40,979 bases of DNA from Planctomycetaceae bacterium (lineage in GTDB: Bacteria; Planctomycetota; Planctomycetia; Pirellulales; UBA1268). The translations under genes and the position numbers were made by a program. The notes beneath the pieces were generated by a model. It did not search any database and was not told the origin of the DNA. It saw only the letters and a list, made by a program, of their open reading frames with translations. This document shows, in pieces, positions 19,035-27,934 of this stretch (position 1 is its first letter; each line of letters starts with the position of its first letter). The DNA is taken from the NCBI GenBank assembly GCA_021300535.1, contig JAJTED010000024.1, forward strand, positions 1-40,979, written 5' to 3'.

Positions 19035-19598
19035 ATGCGTCGTTTCTCCGTCACCGTGGCCCTGGGTGCCATGCTCCTGCCCGTCGCCACATCGGCCGTC
19101 GCTGACGAGTGCCCACTGGCCGCCGCCGCAAAGGCCCGGGCCGGACAGAAGGTGCAGACCGTGGCGTTCAAGGCCGACGGCAAGGACATCGTCGACACCG
19201 CGGTCGGTGCCGGCAGCTTCAAGACGCTCGTCGCCGCCGTTCAGGCCGCCGGGCTGGTCGACACGCTCAAGGGCGCCGGGCCGTTCACCGTCTTCGCCCC
19301 CACCGACGAGGCCTTTGCCAAACTGCCCGCCGGCACGGTCGAATCGCTGCTCAAGCCGGAGAACAAGGAGAAGCTCGTGGCGGTGCTCACCTACCACGTG
19401 GTGCCGGGCAAGGTGATGGCGGCCGACGTGGTCAAGCTCACCGAGGCGGCCACGGTGCAGGGCTCCAAGGCGAAGGTCAAGGTCGTGGACGGTGCGGTGA
19501 TGATCGACGGCGCCAAGGTCGTGAAGACCGACATCGTCACGAGCAACGGCGTGATCCACGTGATCGACGCGGTGATCCTGCCGCCGGAGAAGAAGTAG
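19035..19598 (+). CDS. Secreted fasciclin (FAS1) domain protein
   Basis: Signal peptide; [46 protein letters not shown] ... [22 protein letters not shown] upstream of ATG. Confidence 0.93.
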   Translation: MRRFSVTVALGAMLLPVATSAVADECPLAAAAKARAGQKVQTVAFKADGKDIVDTAVGAGSFKTLVAAVQAAGLVDTLKGAGPFTVFAPTDEAFAKLPAGTVESLLKPENKEKLVAVLTYHVVPGKVMAADVVKLTEAATVQGSKAKVKVVDGAVMIDGAKVVKTDIVTSNGVIHVIDAVILPPEKK

Positions 19599-19638
19599 GC
19601 GGGCGGCCCGCAACGGGCGCCGGCAGTCAGTCGGACAA

Positions 19639-19668
19639 GGGCGGGGCGGGCTCGAGCCCGCCCCGCCC
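19639..19668 (+). terminator. 30-bp perfect palindrome downstream of fasciclin gene
   Basis: GGGCGGGGCGGGCTC|GAGCCCGCCCCGCCC, 15-bp perfect stem, no clear T tract. Confidence 0.5.
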
Positions 19669-19840
19669 CTCTAGCAGCGATAGCAGATGAAACAGGCGTT
19701 GAGCCTCGGCACCGGCAACGCGGTGGCCGCGCCGGCCACGCGGCCCCCGCTGCCGGGAAGCCCGAATCGTCAGATGAGGGAATCCGCGTCGCTCCACCGG
19801 AGGCCTCCGCATTCCCTCGGCTCACGCCTCGGGCTCTTCC

Positions 19841-19918
19841 GTGCCGCATGCCTCCAGGCATGCGAACGGACGTCCACGCTTCCAAGCCCGGATTCGCACG
19901 CCTGGAGGCGTACGCCAC
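19841..19918. repeat. Repeat family R3, copy A, with terminal inverted arms
   Basis: GTGCCGCATGCCTCCAGGCATGCGAA and reverse complement of TTCGCACGCCTGGAGGCGTACGCCAC match 22/26; right arm resembles 31020-31048. Confidence 0.6.
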
Positions 19919-20097
19919 GAGACCGGGCTTCAAGGAACCGAACCGTCCAACCCGACAGACCGGAAACGCAATACCAGTCCCAAGAGCCAGACTGGCTAAA
20001 CTACGGGGCGAGATGTGCGCGTGACGCCCAAATCAAATTCGCTCGAGCATGCGACGCTGAAGGCAGCAACACACGATCACGGATCCCGAGGCTCGTT

Positions 20098-20673
20098 TTG
20101 GAAGACCTGCTCCTGCCGCGCATCGCCGCTGGTGACCAGTCGGCCGTCCCGGAGTGCATCTCCCGGTATGGCACGCTGATCTGGTCGCTCGCGCGGCGCC
20201 GGCTGGCGAGCCGGCAGGATGCCGAAGATGCCGTGCAGGATGTGTTCGTCGACTTGTGGAGGTCGGCCGACCGCTTCGATCCGCTCGTGGCCGAGGAGAT
20301 CACGTTCGTGGCGATGATCGCCAGAAGACGTGTCATCGACACACTCCGCCGGCGGACGGGGCTGCCGCAGGCGGCGGTCGATGCCGCGGCGATCGCGGAT
20401 GTGCCAGATCCTGCCGACGATGCGTCGGTGGGCCGGCGGCTCGAACTGGGCGATGAGGCCCGACTTGCCGACGAACATCTCGATCAGCTCAAGCCCGAGG
20501 AGCAGCGGTTGATTCGGCTCTCCGTGTATGACGATCTCTCGCACGCCGCGATTGCCGAGCATACGGGCCTGCCGCTCGGCACGGTCAAGTCGCACATCCG
20601 CCGCGGACTCGACAGTCTGCGCCTCAAGCTGGCAGGCCGCCGCCGGGCGCACGCGGAAAGGAGCACGCGATGA
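20098..20673 (+). CDS. ECF-type RNA polymerase sigma factor
   Basis: ORF 19687..20673; LLLPRIAAGDQSAVPECISRYGTLIWSLARRRLASRQDAEDAVQDVFVDLWRSADRFD ... HAAIAEHTGLPLGTVKSHIRRGLDSLR. Start tentatively TTG 20098. Confidence 0.88.
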   Translation: MEDLLLPRIAAGDQSAVPECISRYGTLIWSLARRRLASRQDAEDAVQDVFVDLWRSADRFDPLVAEEITFVAMIARRRVIDTLRRRTGLPQAAVDAAAIADVPDPADDASVGRRLELGDEARLADEHLDQLKPEEQRLIRLSVYDDLSHAAIAEHTGLPLGTVKSHIRRGLDSLRLKLAGRRRAHAERSTR

Positions 20674-21485
20674 GCGGCTGCGACGACACACGCGACGACG
20701 CGGCCTGGGCTGCGGCCCCCGGCACGGCGGCGCGGGATTGGGAACCGGCCGCGGCGGCGGCCGAACTGGCGTTCCTGCGTCGAAGTGGTTCCCCGTTGCC
20801 GTCCATGCCCGCCGCGCTCGCCGAACGCATTCGCCGCGACGCGGCGGTGCACCTGCCGCGGCCCGTGGCGCTCGAGGCCCGCCGGGACCTGTCTGCGCGG
20901 AGCGGACCGGCCGGCGGTCGGCCGTGGCGGGCTGCAGCCGGCTGGTGGGCAGCCGCATGCCTCGCGGGCCTGCTCTGCTGGCAGTGGAGCGGAGTGGGGC
21001 GGATCGCGGGGCCACCCGGCGGCCCCGTGGCACCGAAGACGGACCCTCGGCCATCGCTGGCGGAACTGCGCGGCAGGCTCTTGGCCGAGGATCCCGCGGC
21101 AGTGAAGGTGGCCTGGAAGAAGGCAGGTGACGATCCTGCCGTCGTCGCCAACAAGGCGGATCTCGAGGCCGCGGACGGCTTGGGCGATGTCGTCTGGAGC
21201 CCCGAGCGGCAGCAGGGGTTCATGCGGTTTCGGGGTCTGGCGGCCAACGACCCGTCCGTGGCCCAATATCAGCTCTGGATCTTCGACGCGGAGCGGAACG
21301 CGGCCCATCCCGTGGATGGCGGCGTGTTCGACGTGCCGGCAGCGGCCGATGGCGAGGTCGTGGTCAGGATCGACCCCCGGCTTCCGATCAGCCGCGCCAC
21401 GGCGTTCGCGATCACGGTCGAAAAACCCGGCGGCGTGGTCGTCTCCAGCCGCGAGCGGCTCCCGCTGATCGCCGCACTTCCCTGA
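20670..21485 (+). CDS. Anti-sigma factor, RskA-like C-terminal domain
   Basis: ATGA overlap with sigma gene; one TM (WWAAACLAGLLCWQW); GDVVWSPERQQGFMRFRGLAANDPSVAQYQLWIFD...VVRIDPRLPISRATAFAITVEKPGGVVVSSRERLPLIA. Confidence 0.75.
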   Translation: MSGCDDTRDDAAWAAAPGTAARDWEPAAAAAELAFLRRSGSPLPSMPAALAERIRRDAAVHLPRPVALEARRDLSARSGPAGGRPWRAAAGWWAAACLAGLLCWQWSGVGRIAGPPGGPVAPKTDPRPSLAELRGRLLAEDPAAVKVAWKKAGDDPAVVANKADLEAADGLGDVVWSPERQQGFMRFRGLAANDPSVAQYQLWIFDAERNAAHPVDGGVFDVPAAADGEVVVRIDPRLPISRATAFAITVEKPGGVVVSSRERLPLIAALP

Positions 21486-21600
21486 TCGGTCGGCCGGCCG
21501 GGCATCGAGCGAGTACGCCGGCTGTGGTGAACTGGCCGGCGGACCGGTCCTTTGCCGACGGCCCCTTGCGTCGTGCCGCGGCCCTGCCGACACTCCGGGC

Positions 21601-22932
21601 ATGATATTCCACCTTCTGTGCATGCTCCTCCTTCTGGCCAGCGTGGGCGGCTGCGCAGCCCAGCCGCCTGCGGCAGGCGTCACGATCCAGGTCCCGCCTC
21701 CCAGCGGCGCCGACGACGATGCCCCTTCGATCCAGGATGCCATCGACCGCTGCCACGCCGCCGGGGGCGGCCGCGTGGTGCTGCCGGCGGGCGCGGTCTT
21801 CACGTCCGGCCCGTTGCGGCTGCGATCGGGCGTCGAACTGCACCTCGCGAAAACCGCCCTCCTCCGCGTCAACCTCGATCGCAGCGTCTGGCCCGCGAAA
21901 GGGCGGTCGTATCTCGTCTCCGCCGAGGATGCCGAGAACATCGCCATCACCGGCCCGGGCACCATCGACGGACAGGGTCGGCAGTTGATGGCCAAACTCG
22001 GCGACCACATCCACAAACCCGGCCCGTGGCGGCCGGGGATCGTGGGCCTGCTCCGCTGCCGGCGGGTGCGGATGCAGGACCTTGTGATCCGCGACGGGCC
22101 CCATTGGACCGTCCACTTCATCGGCTGCGACGGCGTTCTCGCCGAGCGGCTCACGATCCGCAACGACCGCCGCATCCCCAACTGCGACGGCATCGACCCC
22201 GACCATTGCCGCAACGTCGTCATCCGAAACTGCGACATCGAAGCCGGCGACGACTGCATCGTCATCAAGAACACGCGGCCCTACGCCGACCTGGGGCCCA
22301 CCGAGAACATCCGCGTGGAGAACTGCGACCTGAAGAGCACGTCCGCCGCCCTGAAGATCGGCACCGAGTCGGTGTCCGACTTCCGCAACATCGTCTTCGA
22401 CCGCTGCCGCATCCGCGACAGCAGCCGGGGGATCCAGCTGCGCGACGAGGGCACCGTCGAGAACGTCGTGTTCTCGAACATGACGGTGGAGACGCGACTC
22501 TTCTATGAGGCGTGGTGGGGACGGGCCGAGCCGATCCACGTCAGCGCCTTCGCCCGGAAGGCGGACGGAAAGCTCGGGCAGATCCGCAACGTCCGCTTCG
22601 AGAACATCGAGGCGCGATCGGAAAACGGCGTCTATCTCTCCGGGTGCGACGGCAGCCGGCCGGAGGGAATCGCCTTCGACCGCGTGCGGGTCAGGATCGA
22701 CAAGTGGACCGACTGGCCGGGCGGCCAGCACGACCGCCGGCCATGCGCGATGGAAGGGCTGGTGCCGCACCCGACGGCGGGCTTCTATTGCGCGCAGGCC
22801 GAGAGTGTTTCCTTGCGGAACTGCCGGGTGTGCTGGGCGGGCCGGCCGCAGCAGCACGACGGCGCCGCGCTGGATGTGGCCGCCATCGGCCGGCTCACAG
22901 TCGAGGGCTTCGAAGGGAACGCCCGCCGATAA
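21601..22932 (+). CDS. Lipoprotein, GH28-like right-handed beta-helix glycoside hydrolase
   Basis: Lipobox LASVGGC; SIQDAIDRCHAAGGGRVVLPAG, GPGTIDGQG, NCDGIDPDHCRNVVIRNCDIEAGDDCIVIK as in polygalacturonases. Confidence 0.88.
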   Translation: MIFHLLCMLLLLASVGGCAAQPPAAGVTIQVPPPSGADDDAPSIQDAIDRCHAAGGGRVVLPAGAVFTSGPLRLRSGVELHLAKTALLRVNLDRSVWPAKGRSYLVSAEDAENIAITGPGTIDGQGRQLMAKLGDHIHKPGPWRPGIVGLLRCRRVRMQDLVIRDGPHWTVHFIGCDGVLAERLTIRNDRRIPNCDGIDPDHCRNVVIRNCDIEAGDDCIVIKNTRPYADLGPTENIRVENCDLKSTSAALKIGTESVSDFRNIVFDRCRIRDSSRGIQLRDEGTVENVVFSNMTVETRLFYEAWWGRAEPIHVSAFARKADGKLGQIRNVRFENIEARSENGVYLSGCDGSRPEGIAFDRVRVRIDKWTDWPGGQHDRRPCAMEGLVPHPTAGFYCAQAESVSLRNCRVCWAGRPQQHDGAALDVAAIGRLTVEGFEGNARR

Positions 22933-23026
22933 CCGGATGCTTGCGCTACGGAATCGGCAGTGGCTGGCCGTCGCTGGCTGAATGAGCCCTGATGAATCTG
23001 CCCCGCGCGACCGCTCAGCGTCATCC

Positions 23027-23055
23027 TTGTATTTTCGGACCGCCGATACGATAAT
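23027..23055 (+). promoter_or_regulatory. Putative promoter TTGTAT-17-GATAAT
   Basis: -35 3/6, -10 5/6, spacer 17; -10 ends 6 nt before ATG 23062. Confidence 0.4.
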
Positions 23056-23061
23056 GCATGC

Positions 23062-24204
23062 ATGGTGCCAAGGGCTCACTATCGGAAAGCCGTCGAAACC
23101 GCGCTCGCCCGCTCTCCAGTCTGTGGACTGATGGGGCCGCGGCAATCCGGCAAGTCCACGCTGGCCCGCGAGATCGCCGGGGCGACTGCGAGCCATTACT
23201 TCGACCTCGAGTCGCCCCGCGATCAACTCCGGCTGCAGAATCCCGAACTGGCCCTCGGCCGCCTGTCCGGTCTCGTGGTGCTCGATGAGGTGCAAACGCA
23301 GCCGGATCTGTTTCCAGTGCTCCGGGTGCTCGCCGATCGGGCCGACGTTCCGGCACGATTCCTCATCCTTGGCAGCGCGGCGCCCGAACTGGTGGCGCGG
23401 TCGGCCGAGTCGCTCGCGGGCCGGATTGAATACGTGGACCTCCACGGCTTCGATCTCACCGAAACCGGCTCCGGCACACAAGAGACCCTGTGGCTGCGCG
23501 GCGGGTTTCCCCGGTCCTACCTCGCAGCCTCCGACGAAGCGAGCGTCGCCTGGCGGGAGGGATTCGTCCGCACGTTCCTCGAGCGCGACCTGCCGCAGTT
23601 CGGCATTCGCGTGGGAGCCGCGGCGATGCGTCGTTTCTGGACGATGCTCGCGCACATGCATGGGCAGATCTGGAACGCTTCGGAACTGGGGCGGGCCATG
23701 GGCCTGTCAGACAAGACGGTCCGCAATTACCTCGACGAGCTCAGTCAAACATTCATGGTCCGGCAGCTGCAGCCCTGGTTCGAGAACATCGGCAAGCGTC
23801 AGGTAAAGTCTCCGAAAATCTATCTTCGCGACTCCGGAATCCTCCATCATCTCATCGGCCTGGAGACCGAATCACAGCTCCACGCCCATCCAAAAGTGGG
23901 CAGCTCGTGGGAAGGCTTCGCCCTCGAACAGGTGCTGCGGCAGACGCGTCCGACGCAGGCGTATTTCTGGGGCACGCAGGGAGGAGCCGAACTCGACCTG
24001 CTCGTGTTCGCCGCAGGCCGTCGGCTGGGCTACGAGTTCAAATATGCCGAACGGCCCCAGTTCAGCCGCTCGATGCGGGTGGCCATGGAAGACCTGCGGC
24101 TCGATTCGCTCGTCGTGATCTGCCCGGGATCGGTGCAGGCCACGCTCGCTCCGGGCGTGGAGGTCATGGGAATCGACGCCTTTGCCGGCATCGCACGCCC
24201 TTGA
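23062..24204 (+). CDS. AAA ATPase with DUF4143 C-terminal domain
   Basis: LMGPRQSGKSTLAREIAG, LVVLDEVQTQPDLFPVLR, C-terminal WGTQGGAELDLLVFAAGRRLGYEFKYAERP. Confidence 0.9.
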   Translation: MVPRAHYRKAVETALARSPVCGLMGPRQSGKSTLAREIAGATASHYFDLESPRDQLRLQNPELALGRLSGLVVLDEVQTQPDLFPVLRVLADRADVPARFLILGSAAPELVARSAESLAGRIEYVDLHGFDLTETGSGTQETLWLRGGFPRSYLAASDEASVAWREGFVRTFLERDLPQFGIRVGAAAMRRFWTMLAHMHGQIWNASELGRAMGLSDKTVRNYLDELSQTFMVRQLQPWFENIGKRQVKSPKIYLRDSGILHHLIGLETESQLHAHPKVGSSWEGFALEQVLRQTRPTQAYFWGTQGGAELDLLVFAAGRRLGYEFKYAERPQFSRSMRVAMEDLRLDSLVVICPGSVQATLAPGVEVMGIDAFAGIARP

Positions 24205-24286
24205 TCGGCTGTCATTCGACGGTTGCAAAACAGACCACCGGCTCGGGGCTCTGGGACGGAACGCGGGACTCTGAGCCGGAGCCGCG

Positions 24287-25048
24287 TCAGTACATCCACA
24301 CCCGCAGCCCCGCCCGCGCCACGACGGGCTGCCGCGTGAGCAGCGGCCGCCCGGCGAGCGACCGGACCTCGGCGGGCTTCGCGGCCAGCACGGCCCAGTC
24401 CACGAGCTCCGCCCACGGCCGGTGCCGGGCCGGCGGCAGCCCCCAGGCGTCGCCCACCCGCTGCCAGAGTTCGGCCAGCCGCGGCCGCCGCACGTGGATC
24501 GCATCGAAGCCGTACCACGCGGCCGGCTGGTCGAGAAAGACGCTCCCCGTGGCGGTGGCGATCGTCCGCAGTTCGTCGTCGAGCCACAGCGCGGCGTCCT
24601 TGATCGCGGCGCGCGAGAGCTGGCAGCCGGGCACGTAGACCGTGCGCATGAGGCGGTAGCGGACCGGCCCCACCCGGGCAATGCTCCCCAGCGGCAGGCC
24701 CGTGATCGCCACACGGCCGCCGCGGTCGCGGAGCCGCTCCACCGCGTCACGAACCGCCGTGGCGACGGCCGTGACGCCGAGTCCATAGAGCAACTCGTTG
24801 CCCACGTCCGTGACCAGCGCCGCGGGCCGCTCCACACGCTCGCGATCGAGCGCCCGCCACAGCCCGCTGGTGAGGATCGCGGGCAGCCGCCGCCAGGCCA
24901 CGCGGGTGTTGACGCCATAGCCGCGGCCGTGGCCCGCCGCCACGAACAACTGCACCGGCCCCGGCGCGCGGGCCTGCAGCGCGGCGGTCAGGCCGGCGAG
25001 GCCGCGCGACACGTTGCTCGCCCCGAGGACGACGAACGACTCGGCCAT
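24287..25048 (-). CDS. SGNH/GDSL-like hydrolase
   Basis: ORF 24287..25174 minus; MAESFVVLGASNVSRGLAGL ... VTDVGNELLYG ... GFDAIHVRR block pattern. Confidence 0.6.
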   Translation of the reverse strand: MAESFVVLGASNVSRGLAGLTAALQARAPGPVQLFVAAGHGRGYGVNTRVAWRRLPAILTSGLWRALDRERVERPAALVTDVGNELLYGLGVTAVATAVRDAVERLRDRGGRVAITGLPLGSIARVGPVRYRLMRTVYVPGCQLSRAAIKDAALWLDDELRTIATATGSVFLDQPAAWYGFDAIHVRRPRLAELWQRVGDAWGLPPARHRPWAELVDWAVLAAKPAEVRSLAGRPLLTRQPVVARAGLRVWMY

Positions 25049-25062
25049 GGCTGTGCCGCGGG

Positions 25063-25848
25063 TCAGTTCCACCGCCGCCACGGCGGCGATCCCGCCGAGA
25101 GCGACTGGAAGCAGGAGGCCGCGAGCATCGCGAACATGATGCCGAGGTAGGGCTCGCCGCGGGTGTAGCCCCACCAGGCCACCGCGCCGCCGGCCACCAC
25201 GCCGATCATGCCTGCGATCCGGTGGGCGTCGGGCACGTCGAGGGCCAGCAGCCCCTCGCGCACGATCTGCCCGCCATCCAGCGGCGGCACCGGCACGAGG
25301 TTCAAGAGCGGCCAGAAGACGTTCACGAACAGCAGGAAGTCACACAGGGCGTAGGTGAAGGGGGACGAAAACTCGCGGCCTGCGAAGAGCCCCAGCCGTT
25401 CACCGAGGCTCACCAACGGAAACGGCACGTACATCCCCGCGGCCCGCAGCCCACCCACGACCACCGCCGCCAGCGCCAGCTGCGCCGCCGGTCCCGCCGC
25501 CGCGACGAGGAGCCGCTGCAGCGGCCGCAGATGCACCCGCCGCCCCCAGGCCCGCGGAATCGCCAGGCCCCCGAAGTGGTAGAGCACGATGCTCGCTCCC
25601 TGGCCGAACCAGCGATACGCCAGGGCATGGCCCAGTTCGTGGACGAGGATCGAGGCGAACACGACGCCGATCCAGATCGCGAGCATCTGCAAGAGCGTTC
25701 GCTGGTCGCCGCGGGAGAACGACTGGCAGACGTTCCAGCCCAGGAGCGCGGCGGCCAGCCAAAACCACACCGAGATGCGGACGGGAATGCCGAGAATCTC
25801 GAACCGCCAGTCGGCCCCGGTCTCCTGCGGTTCGGCGAGCAACATCAT
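25063..25848 (-). CDS. Site-2 protease / M50-family metalloprotease
   Basis: Start ATG 25848; SILVHELGHALAYRWFGQGASI (HExxH), NLVPVPPLDGGQIV. Confidence 0.88.
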   Translation of the reverse strand: MMLLAEPQETGADWRFEILGIPVRISVWFWLAAALLGWNVCQSFSRGDQRTLLQMLAIWIGVVFASILVHELGHALAYRWFGQGASIVLYHFGGLAIPRAWGRRVHLRPLQRLLVAAAGPAAQLALAAVVVGGLRAAGMYVPFPLVSLGERLGLFAGREFSSPFTYALCDFLLFVNVFWPLLNLVPVPPLDGGQIVREGLLALDVPDAHRIAGMIGVVAGGAVAWWGYTRGEPYLGIMFAMLAASCFQSLSAGSPPWRRWN

Positions 25849-25921
25849 GGGACCTCGGCAACGGCGTCGAATGGCGACCATCTTCCGGCCGCGCAGGCGG
25901 CCTGGCAAGCCGGCTCGACCG

Positions 25922-25954
25922 GTGTCCGGGATACGTGGAGCGTTTCCCGGACAC
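25922..25954 (-). terminator. Inverted repeat GTGTCCGGGA-N13-TCCCGGACAC
   Basis: 10-bp perfect stem, between the M50 gene and the lpxB stop. Confidence 0.4.
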
Positions 25955-26072
25955 ATCGGGAGAGGTCGGCGAGGGGGTCGGCGAACGCTCGACGAGCGTG
26001 TGGCCGCCGCGGCCACAGCAAGGAGACTTTTGCCGCCCCCGAAGCCGGTGCTGCACCAAAGTCGAATGCGCT

Positions 26073-27347
26073 CTACGCGGCCTGCCGCCGCGGGCATGGC
26101 GTCGCGGACGGCGCGGCGATCGCCAGCACCGCCGCCGCGGCCCGGGCGGCCGACCCGCCGCGCACCACGTCCGCGGCGATCGCGTCCAGCCGGTCGCCGA
26201 CGGACCGCCGCGCCCGTGGATCGACGAGCCACTCGACGACGTGGGCCGCCGCCCGCGTGGCCGGATCCTGCACGGCGAGGTACTCGGGATAGACCGCCTC
26301 CGGGTCGGCCATGGGCACCTCGGCCGGAGGCCGGAGGACGGGCCGCACCGGCCCGATGGGTTCGCGGCAGGCCAGCAGATTCACCAATGTGATGAACCGC
26401 GCATGGCGGAACCAGCTCTGCACGACGTAGGCCAGGCCGCTGATCCGGTAGACGATCACCGTCGGCACGCGGGCGGCCAGCAGCTCGAGCGACACCGATC
26501 CCGAGCAGGCGATCGCCGCCGCGGCCTGGCCGATCAGGCGGCGGGTCTGGCCCGCCTGGACCTCGATGCCGAGGCCCCGGGCCGAGACGTTCGTCCGCAG
26601 CGCCTCCTCGATCCGCCGGGCATGCCGCTCATGGAGCGCGGCGATGGCGAGCCGCGCCGTCGGAACGCTGCGGCGGACGACGGCCGCGGCCTGCACCAGC
26701 GTGCCGAGCACGCCCTCGATCTCCTGGCTCCGGGAGCCCGGCAGAAGGAGCACCAGCGGCCGCGGGTCCCGGCCCACGTCATGGGCCCGGACGTCGAGCT
26801 CATCGAAGAACGGATGGCCGACGAGCGTGCTCTGCATGCCTTGGCCGCGGAACCACTCGTGCTCGAAGGGGAGCGCCGCGAGCACGTGATCGACGAGCCG
26901 CCGCATCTTCTTCACTCGCCACTGCGCCCAGGCCCAGACCTGGGGTGGGCAGTAGAAGACGACCGGAATGCCGTGCCGCTTGGCCCGCCAGGCGAGCCAC
27001 CAGTGGAACCCGGGAAAGTCCACGAGCACGCAGACGTCGGGCCGGGCGTCGAGGAAGCTGCGTTCGGCCCGTCGGGCCAGGTCCACGAAGCGGTGGATGT
27101 TGACGAGCACCCGCAGGAACCACATCACGGCGAGCCGCGTCATGTCGGCGACGAGGCGGCAGCCGGCCGCCTCCATCTGCGGCCCGCCGAGCCCCACGCA
27201 CTCCACGTCGGGCCGCGCCGCCCGCAGCGCGTGCACGAGCAGCGCCGCAGGGAGAGGCCGGATCGGCAGGCTTGCGTCAAGCGATACATCCGTGTGCCGA
27301 ACAGGACGTCGCAGGACAACAGCGACCCACGTCCGGCGAGGGGGCAC
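26073..27347 (-). CDS. lpxB: Lipid-A-disaccharide synthase with atypical N-terminus
   Basis: VECVGLGGPQMEAAGCRLVADMTRLAVMWFLRVL, DVCVLVDFPGFHWWLAWRAKRHGIPVVFYCPPQVWAWAQWRVKKM, LLLPGSRSQEI, ACSGSVSLELL. Expected GExSGD motif not seen; true start uncertain. Confidence 0.82.
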   Translation of the reverse strand: MPPRRTWVAVVLRRPVRHTDVSLDASLPIRPLPAALLVHALRAARPDVECVGLGGPQMEAAGCRLVADMTRLAVMWFLRVLVNIHRFVDLARRAERSFLDARPDVCVLVDFPGFHWWLAWRAKRHGIPVVFYCPPQVWAWAQWRVKKMRRLVDHVLAALPFEHEWFRGQGMQSTLVGHPFFDELDVRAHDVGRDPRPLVLLLPGSRSQEIEGVLGTLVQAAAVVRRSVPTARLAIAALHERHARRIEEALRTNVSARGLGIEVQAGQTRRLIGQAAAAIACSGSVSLELLAARVPTVIVYRISGLAYVVQSWFRHARFITLVNLLACREPIGPVRPVLRPPAEVPMADPEAVYPEYLAVQDPATRAAAHVVEWLVDPRARRSVGDRLDAIAADVVRGGSAARAAAAVLAIAAPSATPCPRRQAA

Positions 27348-27372
27348 GGGCAGCCCCTCCCGCGCCGGACGT
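27329..27372. repeat. Hairpin ACGTCCGGCG-N24-CGCCGGACGT with nested AGGGG/CCCCT
   Basis: Perfect 10-bp outer arms; inner CACGGGCAGCCCC matches right arm of R2 copy A at 5511-5523. Confidence 0.6.
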
Positions 27373-27387
27373 CGCCACTGCGAAAAG

Positions 27388-27831
27388 TCACTTCGCCGGC
27401 GCGAAGCCCTTCTCGATCTTCCCGAACACCAGATTGACCTGCTCTTCGGCCGACGCCTTCTCGACCTTGCCCTTGCAGTTCGGGCAGCAGAAGCCGACCT
27501 CGGCGTCGCCGATCGCGATCTTCGTGCCGTCCTTGACCGGGCCGCCGCTGAAGGGGCAGCCCTTCTGCACCAGCTGGCCGGTGCTCACCATTTGCTGGTG
27601 GGCCTTGGCGGCGAACTTCGCCGCGTCCTTCTCGAACGCGCCGGCGCAGTTGCCGCAGCAGAAGTACACCTTGCCACCGGCGAAGGCCGCGCTCTTCTCC
27701 GGATTGCAGCCCTTGCCGGAGACCGGACACTTGGCGTCTTTGGGCTCCTTGACCGCCGCTGACACGGCGCCGGCCGAGCAGACGATGGCGACACACAGGA
27801 CCGAGGCGATCTGGGCGATGCGGCTCTTCAT
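27388..27831 (-). CDS. Secreted protein with two YHS/TRASH-like cysteine motifs
   Basis: Start ATG 27831; signal peptide; CPVSGKGC...VYFCCGNCAGAF and CPFSGGPV...VGFCCPNCKGKV. Confidence 0.75.
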   Translation of the reverse strand: MKSRIAQIASVLCVAIVCSAGAVSAAVKEPKDAKCPVSGKGCNPEKSAAFAGGKVYFCCGNCAGAFEKDAAKFAAKAHQQMVSTGQLVQKGCPFSGGPVKDGTKIAIGDAEVGFCCPNCKGKVEKASAEEQVNLVFGKIEKGFAPAK

Positions 27832-27934
27832 GACAAATCCTTTTTCGAGGTGCAGTGCGGCGGCGACACCCGCCGTCGATTCGCTGATCTTACGCCCCAC
27901 GTCGACCCCGGAGCAACCGGTTTTTCAGCGTCAT

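Noticed and set aside
21412-23661. 749-aa minus-strand ORF opposite the GH28-like and AAA genes
   Set aside because: Antisense shadow ORF; plus-strand products have clear family motifs.
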